The position numbers and the translations under genes were made by a program. From JAHEJB01 sp041748175 (GTDB lineage: Bacteria > Bacteroidota > Rhodothermia > Rhodothermales > Rubricoccaceae), in the NCBI GenBank assembly GCA_041748175.1, contig JBGTDU010000143.1, positions 1 to 24,881 on the forward strand: 24,881 nucleotides of DNA. Direction: 5' to 3'. The notes under the pieces were generated by a model. It had not been told where the DNA came from and searched no databases. It was given only the letters and a program-made list of their open reading frames with translations. Shown one piece after another: positions 8,610-16,339 of the stretch (position 1 is its first letter; every line of letters begins with the position of its first letter).

Positions 8610-9932
8610 TCATGCATAGATCCCGCGCAGCCGAAGGGCCTCGGCCACCTTCCCGATCGCAAGGACATAGGCACCGATTCGCAGGGACGTCCCGTGCTTT
8701 TCGGCCGCGTCGTAGACCTTGTCGAACGCTTCGCTCATCATGCGTTCGAGCCGCCGGTTGACGCGCTCCTCGGTCCAGAAATAGCCCTGGCGGTCCTGAA
8801 CCCACTCGAAGTAGGAAACCGTCACGCCTCCAGCATTGGCCAGGATGTCGGGGATGACAAGGAGTCCGCGCTCGTCAAGGATGTCATCGGCCTCCGGCGT
8901 GGTCGGGCCGTTGGCACCCTCCACGACGATCTGAGCCTTGACGTTGGCGGCGTTGGCTCCGGTAATCTGGTTTTCCTTGGCGCACGGCGCTAGGACGTTG
9001 ACGTCCAGCGCCAGGAGTTGCTCGTTCGAAATTGACTCGGCACCTTCGAATCCCACAAGATGCCCATGATTCGCTTCGGAGTAGGCCAGGGCGGCGTCGA
9101 TGTCGATGCCATCGGCGTTGTAGTAGCCTCCCGAAACGTCGCTGATGGCGACGATGGTGCAACCTTTTTCCTGCAAGAGCTGCGCGGCTACCGAGCCTAC
9201 GTTCCCGAAGCCTTGAACGGCGACCGTGCATTGGCGGGGAACCATATCGAGCCGGTCCATCGCGGCGAGGGTTGTAATCATCACGCCGCGCCCCGTGGCT
9301 TCGCGCCGACCGCGCGACCCGCCGATTACAAAGGGTTTTCCCGTAACGACGGCGGTTTCCGTGCGACGCACGTGCATCGAGTACGTGTCCAGCAGCCACG
9401 CCATGATCTGCTCGTTCGTCCCCATGTCGGGCGCGGGAATGTCCTTTTCGGGGCCAAAGACATCAATCAGGTTGGCGGTATAGCGGCGGGTAAGCCGCTC
9501 GAGCTCGCCTCGGCTCATCTCCTCCGGCTTGCACTTCACGCCGCCCTTCGCTCCGCCGAAAGGGACACCGACCACCGCGCATTTCCACGTCATCCACGCT
9601 GCAAGCGCCTTGACTTCGTCGATATCCACGTCTTCCGCGAAACGGATTCCGCCCTTGCTCGGCCCCAACACCTCGTTGTGGATGACGCGGTAGCCCTGAA
9701 AGACTCTGAGCGATCCGTCGTCCATCAACACCGGCACCGACGTGATGTGAATGCGCGACGAGGAGCGGAGGTACTCATAAAGGCCCTCGTCCAGATCGAG
9801 AATGTCTGCGGCAACGTCGAACCGCTCCATCATCGACTGAAACGGGTTGTCCTTGTCAAGCCTTGGAGCAGGTTCCTGATAGACAGCGCGGTCTCGGACG
9901 CTACGGCGTTTTGGGATCAGAGGGGAGTGCAT
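8610..9932 (-). CDS. glutamate dehydrogenase (Glu/Leu/Phe/Val dehydrogenase family)
   Basis: The product catalyses reversible oxidative deamination of glutamate to 2-oxoglutarate and ammonium with NAD(P), in the cytoplasm, linking amino-acid catabolism to the TCA cycle. It is 440 residues long, normal for the hexameric short-form enzymes. Motifs seen: GPSKGGIRF and KCAVVGVPFGGAKGGV (substrate-binding and catalytic Lys residues), PAPDMGTNEQIMAW (catalytic Asp), SRGRREATGRGV, the Rossmann motif VAVQGFGNVGS, and IVVEGANGPTTPEAD plus LANAGGVTVSYFEW near the C-terminus. The ATG at 9932 was chosen because the longer frame to 9998 runs through the candidate promoter and adds a non-conserved stretch. 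The gene has its own candidate promoter with a palindromic operator. Coenzyme preference cannot be read reliably from the sequence. Confidence 0.95.
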   Translation of the reverse strand: MHSPLIPKRRSVRDRAVYQEPAPRLDKDNPFQSMMERFDVAADILDLDEGLYEYLRSSSRIHITSVPVLMDDGSLRVFQGYRVIHNEVLGPSKGGIRFAEDVDIDEVKALAAWMTWKCAVVGVPFGGAKGGVKCKPEEMSRGELERLTRRYTANLIDVFGPEKDIPAPDMGTNEQIMAWLLDTYSMHVRRTETAVVTGKPFVIGGSRGRREATGRGVMITTLAAMDRLDMVPRQCTVAVQGFGNVGSVAAQLLQEKGCTIVAISDVSGGYYNADGIDIDAALAYSEANHGHLVGFEGAESISNEQLLALDVNVLAPCAKENQITGANAANVKAQIVVEGANGPTTPEADDILDERGLLVIPDILANAGGVTVSYFEWVQDRQGYFWTEERVNRRLERMMSEAFDKVYDAAEKHGTSLRIGAYVLAIGKVAEALRLRGIYA

Positions 9933-9968
9933 TCGGGGGGACGTTGGAGAAAAGGAGAGGCAGTTTTC

Positions 9969-9998
9969 GAAAGTTACCGGGAGCGTTTCCGGTAACAC
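9969..9998 (-). promoter_or_regulatory. candidate promoter of the glutamate dehydrogenase gene
   Basis: On the minus strand TAACTTTC (9976-9969) differs at one base from TAnnTTTG and lies 19 bases after GTG (9998-9996), close to the Bacteroidota spacing. The predicted transcript would have a leader of about 30 bases before the ATG at 9932. The region between the divergent genes (9933-10116) holds no other gene. Confidence 0.4.
9973..9996. promoter_or_regulatory. inverted repeat, candidate operator in the gdh promoter
   Basis: GTTACCGG (9973-9980) and CCGGTAAC (9989-9996) form a perfect 8-bp dyad with an 8-base spacer, centred between the candidate -33 and -7 elements of the glutamate dehydrogenase gene. 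That placement suits a dimeric repressor that blocks polymerase. The regulator is unknown. Confidence 0.5.
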
Positions 9999-10007
9999 GC
10001 TAGCGTG
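9996..10007. repeat. 12-bp perfect palindrome next to the gdh operator
   Basis: CACGCTAGCGTG is its own reverse complement and abuts the GTTACCGG dyad, overlapping the candidate -33 element. It may be a second regulatory half of the same control region or coincidence. Confidence 0.4.
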
Positions 10008-10116
10008 CCGTGAAGATGGTTGGAAACACTTCCGTTGCCTGGCGCCATTCGCGTCGAGCCGTGTTCGGTAGCTTCCCGGCCAATTACGCCGACACCCGAT
10101 TTCGAGCTATACCGTT

Positions 10117-10899
10117 GTGACGCCAACGCGCAATCATTTGAGAGACCTGGCAAGCCTTCATCGCCGCAAGGGACGGCGCGAACAGGGCTTGTTTTTGATT
10201 GAGGGGCACAGATCGGTTCAAGCGGCACTAGCGGCGAACGCGCGGCTCGAAGAGATTCTCGTCGATTACGCGCTGACCATCGACAAGGCACTTTTAGATC
10301 TCGCCAAGATTGCGAACGTGCCGATCCACGCGGTTGGCGAGCAAGACCTCGCTCGACTCGGCGACGTTCAGCACGGCCAGGGGATTGTCGCGGTTGCGCA
10401 AACCGTCACGATGGAGACACCCAACGGATTGGACGGCGCTCGGACCGTGCTCGCACTCGATGGCGTGCAGGATCCCGGCAACGTCGGCGCGCTCGTCCGC
10501 ACGGCCGCGTGGTTTGGGGTAGATGTTGTGCTGGCCGGGTCGGGAACGGCAGATTTCGAGAGTCCCAAAGTCGTGCGAAGTTCGATGGGCGGGTTGTGGG
10601 ATGTGCGTCTTGTTCCGACGGACGACCTCGGCTCGACCCTCAAGGATCTTGCTCAAAACGGATTGGCAATTACCGGAGCCGACCTCGATGGCCAACCAGC
10701 GGCATCATGGAAACCTTCCCGCACGGGCGTTCTCGTCCTCGGCAGCGAAGCCCACGGGATATCAGACGGTGTGCGCGGGCTCCTCGATCATCGCGTGTCG
10801 CTGGCCTCGCCGCACCCGGTTGAAGGGCGTGGCGTTGAGTCCCTCAACGTGGTGGTCGCCGGCGGGATTTTGATGGAGCGTTGGCTGGGAAGGTGCTAG
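10117..10899 (+). CDS. TrmH/SpoU family RNA 2'-O-methyltransferase
   Basis: The 260-residue product is a SAM-dependent ribose methyltransferase with a SPOUT knot, acting on rRNA or tRNA in the cytoplasm. The N-terminal substrate-binding part (about residues 5-95) has LIEGHRSVQAAL. The catalytic domain follows with motif 1 LDGVQDPGNVGALVRTAAWFG-like (Asn and Arg conserved, about 112-132), motif 2 VLVLGSEAHGIS (about 205-216) and motif 3 VESLNVVVAGGILM (about 240-253), the knot that binds SAM. The closest known relatives are the RlmB/TsnR-type 23S rRNA enzymes, but the target nucleotide cannot be told from sequence. It starts with GTG at 10117, is divergent from glutamate dehydrogenase and is followed by a 150-base gap before the secreted-protein operon. 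Confidence 0.92.
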   Translation: MTPTRNHLRDLASLHRRKGRREQGLFLIEGHRSVQAALAANARLEEILVDYALTIDKALLDLAKIANVPIHAVGEQDLARLGDVQHGQGIVAVAQTVTMETPNGLDGARTVLALDGVQDPGNVGALVRTAAWFGVDVVLAGSGTADFESPKVVRSSMGGLWDVRLVPTDDLGSTLKDLAQNGLAITGADLDGQPAASWKPSRTGVLVLGSEAHGISDGVRGLLDHRVSLASPHPVEGRGVESLNVVVAGGILMERWLGRC

Positions 10900-10937
10900 C
10901 TCGGGGCCCTGTTTGTGAATTCCTTTGTGTAGGAGTT

Positions 10938-11000
10938 ATGAATCCCAAACTCGCGTGTCTAGAAGAGGTGACGCGAGGCTCGAAGGTCCCAGCAATGTGA
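10938..11000 (+). CDS. possible 20-residue leader peptide or gene remnant
   Basis: An ATG at 10938 follows AGGAG by two bases and opens a 20-codon frame ending TGA at 11000. The peptide begins MNPKLACLEEVTRGSKV. The LEEVTRGSKV pattern recalls the extreme N-terminus of some SNF2-type helicases, so this may be the stub of a deleted gene; it may also be chance. It lies in the leader region of the secreted-protein operon. Confidence 0.2.
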   Translation: MNPKLACLEEVTRGSKVPAM

Positions 11001-11050
11001 CCTGGATCCTCGCGCATTCACTACCCAAAAACCTTACTATGAGGGCGATC

Positions 11051-13576
11051 ATGAACGCCTTTACCCCCCTTAAGCACTTAGCGCACCTGATGCCCGTGCT
11101 CCTCTTCCTGGCAACCGGCGGCGCTGCGGCTCAGCCCGAGGTCGGAACCGCCCCTTGCGGGTCGCAGGTCAACCCTCACGAGATCTTTCTCGAAGGGTTC
11201 GCTAACTGGGATCTGACCGTCTACGACTCCGATGGCGTGCCCATCCCGGCCAACATCTCCTGGCCGTATTCGATCACATCGAGAGCCAACTGCGACCTCA
11301 TCATTGACGGCGACACCGACGCCAGCCATTCGGACATCCAGCTCGATCTGGCTAACGACGACGTGGTCGTCTTTGAACTCATCATGGACCCGGGCGGACC
11401 CGAAGGCGGAAGTGTGGCGCGCTACTTTTCCTACGGCGGCGGTTCTGCGCAGAATGTGTTCTACAAGCCCGATGGCTTCCTCACTACGAACGGTGATTAC
11501 TACATCGAGCAGGTCGGCAGCGCACTGCGTTTCAGCCCCGACGATCTGTGGAACATCAACGGGCAGGTCCGATTCCTGGACGACGTCTTCCCCGACGACA
11601 ACTGGGTGATGCGCTACGACTTCGACGCCGTCTGCGACGCACTCGGGCTGCAGGGTTCGTGCTACACCCTGGACAATGATGAGAGGCAATTCCTGTCTCC
11701 CCAGACCGAGTGGCCCAACCCGCAGAGCCAGAGCCCGACGTACCGCTTCTCGGGGCTGACGGACATCGTGCGGGATGCGAACAACTCCGACACGTGGGAC
11801 GTCCCCGGCCTGACCCTCGAATTCCCCGCCCGCACCCGGCTCATCGCGGAGGGGTTTCTCAAGATGGAAGGCATCACCCTCACCGAAGCGGTTGAGGACG
11901 AAGGCTGGTACGGCGTGCTGTACGAGCCCAACGGCGGCGGCGTCATCCGGGATGTGACGATCGAGAACTTTGGTCACACAACGGCGGGCTCGGGCCTCGC
12001 GGCCCCGATCGTCTGCGGCCTCACCGTCAACGACCGCTGGCTGGCGGTGTACCGCTCCACCATCCAGGGCGGCCACCACGGCGCGTACGGCGCGTGCGCC
12101 TTCGGCGACCAGGCGCAGTTGTCGCTTCGAAAGGAAAACAACGTCCGGACGGAGGTCATGGACAACGAAGGGCACGGCCTCTACGCCTACGGTCAAGGTC
12201 GCATTTTTCTGAGGAACGGCCGTTCTGTGGGTAACGGCGGCCATGGCGCCCTGTCCCTCGGCACGGGCACCGTCATCTACGCCTTTGATTCGGAGATCTC
12301 GAACAACGGCGGCGTGGGGTTGGCTTCGCTGTACGACGGCAACGTGCTGCTCTACAACCCGAACGGGCCGGAGGACGGCGGCAATCTGCTGGATTTCAAT
12401 CTGGGGGGTGGGTTGCTTTCCCAGAATTTAGGCAGCTACATCAACGCTGGAACATGGACGGTAGGTTGCAGCAGTGCGTGTGACAACGATCTTCTTAATC
12501 ACGACCTTTCACCAAGCCCCTTCGATGCAAAAGCGACGTCCGGTACGTTGATCTTCGCCGAGTACAACTTCTGGGGTTTGGGTCGCGACGATCGGAGCGA
12601 CCTGACCTTAATCGAATTGGGCAGCGGCGTGATCGAAGTGGATCCCATCAAGACGAATGCCTCTATAATGCGCGGCGGGCCTACGTACGTGCAAATGCCT
12701 GCCGAACCTTCCGGTCTGCTTGAAACGGCGCGTGCACTCGTTGTCGCAGCCGTGGAGAGCGTCGCCCAGGGCCGTTGGACGCTCGCCTTCGCGCACGCCC
12801 AAACCGCGTTGGCGCTCGCCAGAACGGACGACGAGTTGGAGATGGCGCTGGGCGCCGTCTCGATTCTCGCCGGGCAGCCGGATTCTCCCGAGTTGCCGTT
12901 CGGACTGGTCCAGGCGGTCGAAGCACACCTTGGCATAGGCCAGCATGGCCGCCCCTTCGCACTTCGGTCGCTGCTTACGGCGGATCGAACCCAAGGTCGG
13001 AATGCTGACGCTCGCGGAATTGCGCAAGTTTTGGCTGCCGAGTTCCCCCGCACCGAGCACGCCCTGACGGGCCTTGCGCAGGAAGTGGACCTGGCCCTTC
13101 GGGCAGACGACCTGCCCTCAGCGCAGACCGCCCTTGCCACGATGGAGGTGGATTTTCCGGAGGAGCTGTTGACCGAGGCCGCCCGGGCGTACTTCGTGCT
13201 GCGTGTCGGTGAAGACGCCCTGCCTCCGCGTGCACCATCGACGCCGCTGGTTGCATCAGCCGGGGGAACCAACGCTTCGGCGCCTGGAGAACAAGGAGGC
13301 TTCGTGCTCCACGCGGCGTATCCGAATCCGTTCAATCCGCATGCTGTGATTGCGTACGAACTTGCGACGGCGGGTCACGTGCATATAGCCGTGTTCGACT
13401 TGCTTGGTCGCCAGGTCGCCGCCCTTGTTGACGACCGCGCTGAAGCGGGCACGCATCGGGCCGTCTTTGACGGGAGCCAGCTCGCTTCTGGTGTGTATGT
13501 GGTGAAGGTATCCGTGGAGCCGGGCGTAGGCGGTGCGACGAGCACGTTCACACAGCAGATTTCACTCCTCAAGTGA
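11051..13576 (+). CDS. secreted beta-helix protein with type IX-style sorting domain
   Basis: From the ATG at 11051 the product has 841 residues. The signal peptide ends GGAAAQ at about residue 28. Residues about 30-260 are a beta-rich region unlike the protease of the left-edge paralogue. Residues about 260-545 are a right-handed beta-helix-like region (YRSTIQGG, DNEGHGLYAYGQGRIF, FWGLGRDDRSDLTLIEL). Residues about 560-740 are helical and Ala-rich, TPR-like. The last 90 residues form a sorting domain with AAYPNPFNPHAVIAYEL, FDLLGRQVAALV, SQLASGVYVVKV and final ISLLK, which fits secretion across the outer membrane by a type IX-like system. GAGGG lies five bases before this ATG; an in-frame ATG at 11039 is an alternative, and the TTG at 10925 is unlikely. 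Its TGA overlaps the next ATG by one base, so it probably heads a four-gene operon. Confidence 0.85.
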   Translation: MNAFTPLKHLAHLMPVLLFLATGGAAAQPEVGTAPCGSQVNPHEIFLEGFANWDLTVYDSDGVPIPANISWPYSITSRANCDLIIDGDTDASHSDIQLDLANDDVVVFELIMDPGGPEGGSVARYFSYGGGSAQNVFYKPDGFLTTNGDYYIEQVGSALRFSPDDLWNINGQVRFLDDVFPDDNWVMRYDFDAVCDALGLQGSCYTLDNDERQFLSPQTEWPNPQSQSPTYRFSGLTDIVRDANNSDTWDVPGLTLEFPARTRLIAEGFLKMEGITLTEAVEDEGWYGVLYEPNGGGVIRDVTIENFGHTTAGSGLAAPIVCGLTVNDRWLAVYRSTIQGGHHGAYGACAFGDQAQLSLRKENNVRTEVMDNEGHGLYAYGQGRIFLRNGRSVGNGGHGALSLGTGTVIYAFDSEISNNGGVGLASLYDGNVLLYNPNGPEDGGNLLDFNLGGGLLSQNLGSYINAGTWTVGCSSACDNDLLNHDLSPSPFDAKATSGTLIFAEYNFWGLGRDDRSDLTLIELGSGVIEVDPIKTNASIMRGGPTYVQMPAEPSGLLETARALVVAAVESVAQGRWTLAFAHAQTALALARTDDELEMALGAVSILAGQPDSPELPFGLVQAVEAHLGIGQHGRPFALRSLLTADRTQGRNADARGIAQVLAAEFPRTEHALTGLAQEVDLALRADDLPSAQTALATMEVDFPEELLTEAARAYFVLRVGEDALPPRAPSTPLVASAGGTNASAPGEQGGFVLHAAYPNPFNPHAVIAYELATAGHVHIAVFDLLGRQVAALVDDRAEAGTHRAVFDGSQLASGVYVVKVSVEPGVGGATSTFTQQISLLK

Positions 13577-14949
13577 TGTCATTCCGTGCCAACGTACTGG
13601 CTTCGTGTGCCGGGCTCCTCGCAATGGGGAGCCCGGCATTGCCATCAAACGTTTTCGCGCAGGCTCTGGCATTCGAGCAGGTAGGTGATGTGCCGTTGGA
13701 TGCAGAGGACTTGCAATTTGATCAAGAGGGAACGCTGTGGGCCGACGCGGGCGAATTGTATCGCCTGCTAGTCGGGACGAACACGTGGGAAGAAGTAAAC
13801 ACTGCCGCCGGAATCGGAGGCAATATTCTGGTGCTTAATCCGGACACACTCTTTCTGGCTGACCGCTCTAGCGTCCATCGCTCGGTAGACGGTGGCGAAA
13901 GTTTCACACCGGTCTATAGCGAGGGTGGAGGTTTGTTCGAAGCCGCAGTTGATGGACTCAATAGTGGTGTCATCCTCGTCGGCGAGACCCACGCCGGGAC
14001 CGGCATCGCCTACTCCACCGACCGCGGGACCAACTTCACTTCGGCGAGCTTCACAGTATCGCCGAGTACGGAGTCCACACTAGAGAGCGCTGTTGAAATC
14101 CTCGAAGGCCCCGCAGCGGGGCGGTTGGTGGCCGGCTGCTTCAACGGCATCTTTGTCTCGGAGGACGGTGGGCAGACCTGGGCACCGAGCTCTCTGTTTC
14201 AGGATTTCAGGTACTATACTCAACGAGTCATTATCGGAGGTGCCTCCGAAGCCGGTGGTCGCCAAGTTGCCTCAACGTTGATCGATGGGCAGGCCTCCAG
14301 TCCACAGCTTTATACATCCGACGACGATGGGCTGACCTGGACGAATGTGCCGGACATGGTAGATGCATTCTTGTTTGTGCTTGTCCCAGGAACGCCTGCC
14401 GTTTATCTGGCTGTTGGCAGAGGCTATGACTTGAAAACCGAGCGCATACCGCTTTGGAGAAGCTTAGACGGAGGAAAAAGCTGGGAGCCAGCGGGAGAAC
14501 TTCCGGCGGAGCCGAACGGGGGAGGAATCATAACAAAAGACTTTCTCATTGGCCCTGATGGCCACGCATATGTCGCAGTGCTCCGCGCAGGCACTGAGCA
14601 CGAGTGGGTCTACCGCAGCACCGAGCCGGTGGTGGTGGCCAATGAGCCGGGCGTTCCTGAAACCCCCGAGACTTCTGTTACACTTTCGGTCAGGCCTAAC
14701 CCGGCATTTGGGCAGACGCAGGTTGTATTTGAAGTTGCCGAAACAACGACGGTTCGCATGGAGGTCTTCGATGCGCTGGGCCGCACCGTGGCTGTGCTCG
14801 CCGATGGTCGCTACGAGCCGGGCCGATACACGTCGACGTTCGGTGGAAGCGATCTCGCCTCGGGGCTGTACGTGGTGCGTGTAACGGTTACGCCGGAAAC
14901 GAGTGGGCTTGCGCAGACGTACGCGGAGCGTATCACATTGCTCAAGTAG
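13576..14949 (+). CDS. secreted BNR/Asp-box beta-propeller protein with sorting domain (copy 1)
   Basis: The 457-residue product has a signal peptide ending NVFAQ (about residue 30). A propeller-like region follows with Asp-box repeats: RSVDGGESFTP, YSTDRGTNFTS, VSEDGGQTWAP, TSDDDGLTWTN and RSLDGGKSWEP. The C-terminal sorting domain (last 80 residues) has LSVRPNPAFGQTQVVFEV, VFDALGRTVAVL, DLASGLYVVRV and ERITLLK. Such propellers occur in sialidases and in photosystem assembly factor-like and other exported proteins; no catalytic signature for sialidase is evident, so the role is unknown. The ATG overlaps the upstream stop (TGATG), suggesting translational coupling. Two related genes follow in tandem. 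Confidence 0.85.
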   Translation: MSFRANVLASCAGLLAMGSPALPSNVFAQALAFEQVGDVPLDAEDLQFDQEGTLWADAGELYRLLVGTNTWEEVNTAAGIGGNILVLNPDTLFLADRSSVHRSVDGGESFTPVYSEGGGLFEAAVDGLNSGVILVGETHAGTGIAYSTDRGTNFTSASFTVSPSTESTLESAVEILEGPAAGRLVAGCFNGIFVSEDGGQTWAPSSLFQDFRYYTQRVIIGGASEAGGRQVASTLIDGQASSPQLYTSDDDGLTWTNVPDMVDAFLFVLVPGTPAVYLAVGRGYDLKTERIPLWRSLDGGKSWEPAGELPAEPNGGGIITKDFLIGPDGHAYVAVLRAGTEHEWVYRSTEPVVVANEPGVPETPETSVTLSVRPNPAFGQTQVVFEVAETTTVRMEVFDALGRTVAVLADGRYEPGRYTSTFGGSDLASGLYVVRVTVTPETSGLAQTYAERITLLK

Positions 14950-14968
14950 CACTGATTGCCCATGATCA
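14926..14968 (+). repeat. 43-bp junction repeat, copy 1
   Basis: The end of propeller copy 1, the 12-base spacer and the first codons of copy 2 are identical base for base to 16297-16339. The unit covers the C-terminal ERITLLK codons, the stop and the next ATG. It marks the duplication boundary of the tandem array. Confidence 0.85.
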
Positions 14969-16320
14969 CACCAGTGATCAAACAACTACACGTGAGGCCG
15001 AGGACGCTTCTCCTCGGCCTCGCCGTGCTATTGGTTGTTCCCACGGCTCACGCCCAGTGGCTTACTTGGGAGCAGGTTGGTGACATTCCAGTTGGCGTAT
15101 TGGATATTGAGCTTGACGATTTCGGTGCACTGTGGGCGATTCAGAGCGAAATCTATCGCTTGGATTTTGGAGCAACGTCGTGGGTAGAAGTAGCTGACGA
15201 ATCGCATTCGCATATCCTCGTTATAGATCCGGATACGTTACTTCACAGTGGTGGCTCTGTTGCTCGTTCAACTGATGGTGGAGAAACCTGGGAGGGCGTA
15301 TGGGATGAAGGTGGTACGTTTTACGAAACGGCCCTAGCCGGCCCTCATTCCGGCTTGCTGCTTACAGGTGTTCGGGACTCCTCTGGCTCAGGTTACTCTC
15401 TTGATCGCGGGATGACGTGGCAGCGGAGTACGTTCGCCGAACCCTCAACGAGTAATCGAGAATGTAGAGCTTTCCTGGAGATGCCCGTTGGCCATCCGTT
15501 TGAAGGCCGGATGATGGCGGGTTGCCTTGGTGGATTGGCCTACTCGGACGATGGCGGCCGCGTTTGGAACTACACAAACGCGTGGTGGACGTTTCAGACC
15601 GACGCTACATCGCTTACTCTCGGACCGGACGGTACGGCCTACGCTGTCTCTGGTGACGGGCCAGGGCCACTTGGATACCTGGTATGGGCTAGCTCGGATG
15701 GCGTAACATGGGAGCAGCGCGCGCCACTTGTGGGGTCGGCCTATTTGGTTTCGCTGCCATATCCAGCCCCTCTTGGGTCACTTATAGCCATAACGAGATC
15801 AGCGGAGGACGTCCCGGGCGTTTACGGTTCCACTGATGGGGGGCATACGTTTACGTTGTTAGGTAGAATACCGGATGATTCGACAGCCGGGGGCTCGCTG
15901 CATGCCAACGATATGCTCCTAGGCCCGGACGGATTATTGTACGTCGCTGCGGGGCGAACCGGCCCGACGGACGAGTGGGTCTACCGCACGACAGAGCCGG
16001 TGGTGGTGGCGAGCGAGCCCGGTGTTCCTGAGATACCCGAGGTCTCCCTTACGCTTTCGGTCCGGCCTAATCCGGCGGTGGGGCAGACGCAGGTGGAATT
16101 CGAGGTAACCGAAACAACGACTGTACGCATGGAGGTCTTCGATGCGCTGGGCCGGGAAGTGGCTGTCCTTGCCGATGGCCGATATGAACATGGGCGATAC
16201 ACGTCTACGTTTGGCGGTAGCGATCTCGCCTCTGGACTTTACGTGGTGCGTGTAACGGTTACTCCGGAAACGAGTGGCCTTGCGCAGACGTACACCGAGC
16301 GTATCACATTGCTCAAGTAG
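14962..16320 (+). CDS. secreted BNR/Asp-box beta-propeller protein with sorting domain (copy 2)
   Basis: The 452-residue product has a signal peptide (MITPVIKQL start, ending TAHAQ). Propeller motifs are RSTDGGETWEG, YSLDRGMTWQR, YSDDGGRVWNY, ASSDGVTWEQ and GSTDGGHTFTL. The sorting domain (LSVRPNPAVGQTQVEFEV, FDALGREVAVL, DLASGLYVVRV, ERITLLK) is nearly identical to that of copy 1, while the propeller is much closer to copy 3. The ATG at 14962 was chosen rather than the TTG six bases earlier because it begins the signal peptide and is at the same place in copy 3. The spacing to copy 1 is 12 bases. The function is unknown; export to the cell surface is inferred from the signal and sorting domains. 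Confidence 0.85.
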   Translation: MITPVIKQLHVRPRTLLLGLAVLLVVPTAHAQWLTWEQVGDIPVGVLDIELDDFGALWAIQSEIYRLDFGATSWVEVADESHSHILVIDPDTLLHSGGSVARSTDGGETWEGVWDEGGTFYETALAGPHSGLLLTGVRDSSGSGYSLDRGMTWQRSTFAEPSTSNRECRAFLEMPVGHPFEGRMMAGCLGGLAYSDDGGRVWNYTNAWWTFQTDATSLTLGPDGTAYAVSGDGPGPLGYLVWASSDGVTWEQRAPLVGSAYLVSLPYPAPLGSLIAITRSAEDVPGVYGSTDGGHTFTLLGRIPDDSTAGGSLHANDMLLGPDGLLYVAAGRTGPTDEWVYRTTEPVVVASEPGVPEIPEVSLTLSVRPNPAVGQTQVEFEVTETTTVRMEVFDALGREVAVLADGRYEHGRYTSTFGGSDLASGLYVVRVTVTPETSGLAQTYTERITLLK

Positions 16321-16339
16321 CACTGATTGCCCATGATCA
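16297..16339 (+). repeat. 43-bp junction repeat, copy 2
   Basis: Identical to 14926-14968; it joins the end of propeller copy 2 to the start of copy 3, including the 12-base spacer and the ATG at 16333. Confidence 0.85.

Noticed and set aside
9060..9995. 311-codon plus-strand open frame
   Set aside because: Antisense to glutamate dehydrogenase, whose motifs are unambiguous.
10925..11050. upstream TTG start for the beta-helix gene
   Set aside because: It would place 42 polar residues before a good signal peptide; the ATG at 11051 has GAGGG five bases upstream.
11078..12244. 388-codon minus-strand open frame
   Set aside because: Antisense to the beta-helix protein with a signal peptide and sorting domain; no recognisable features.
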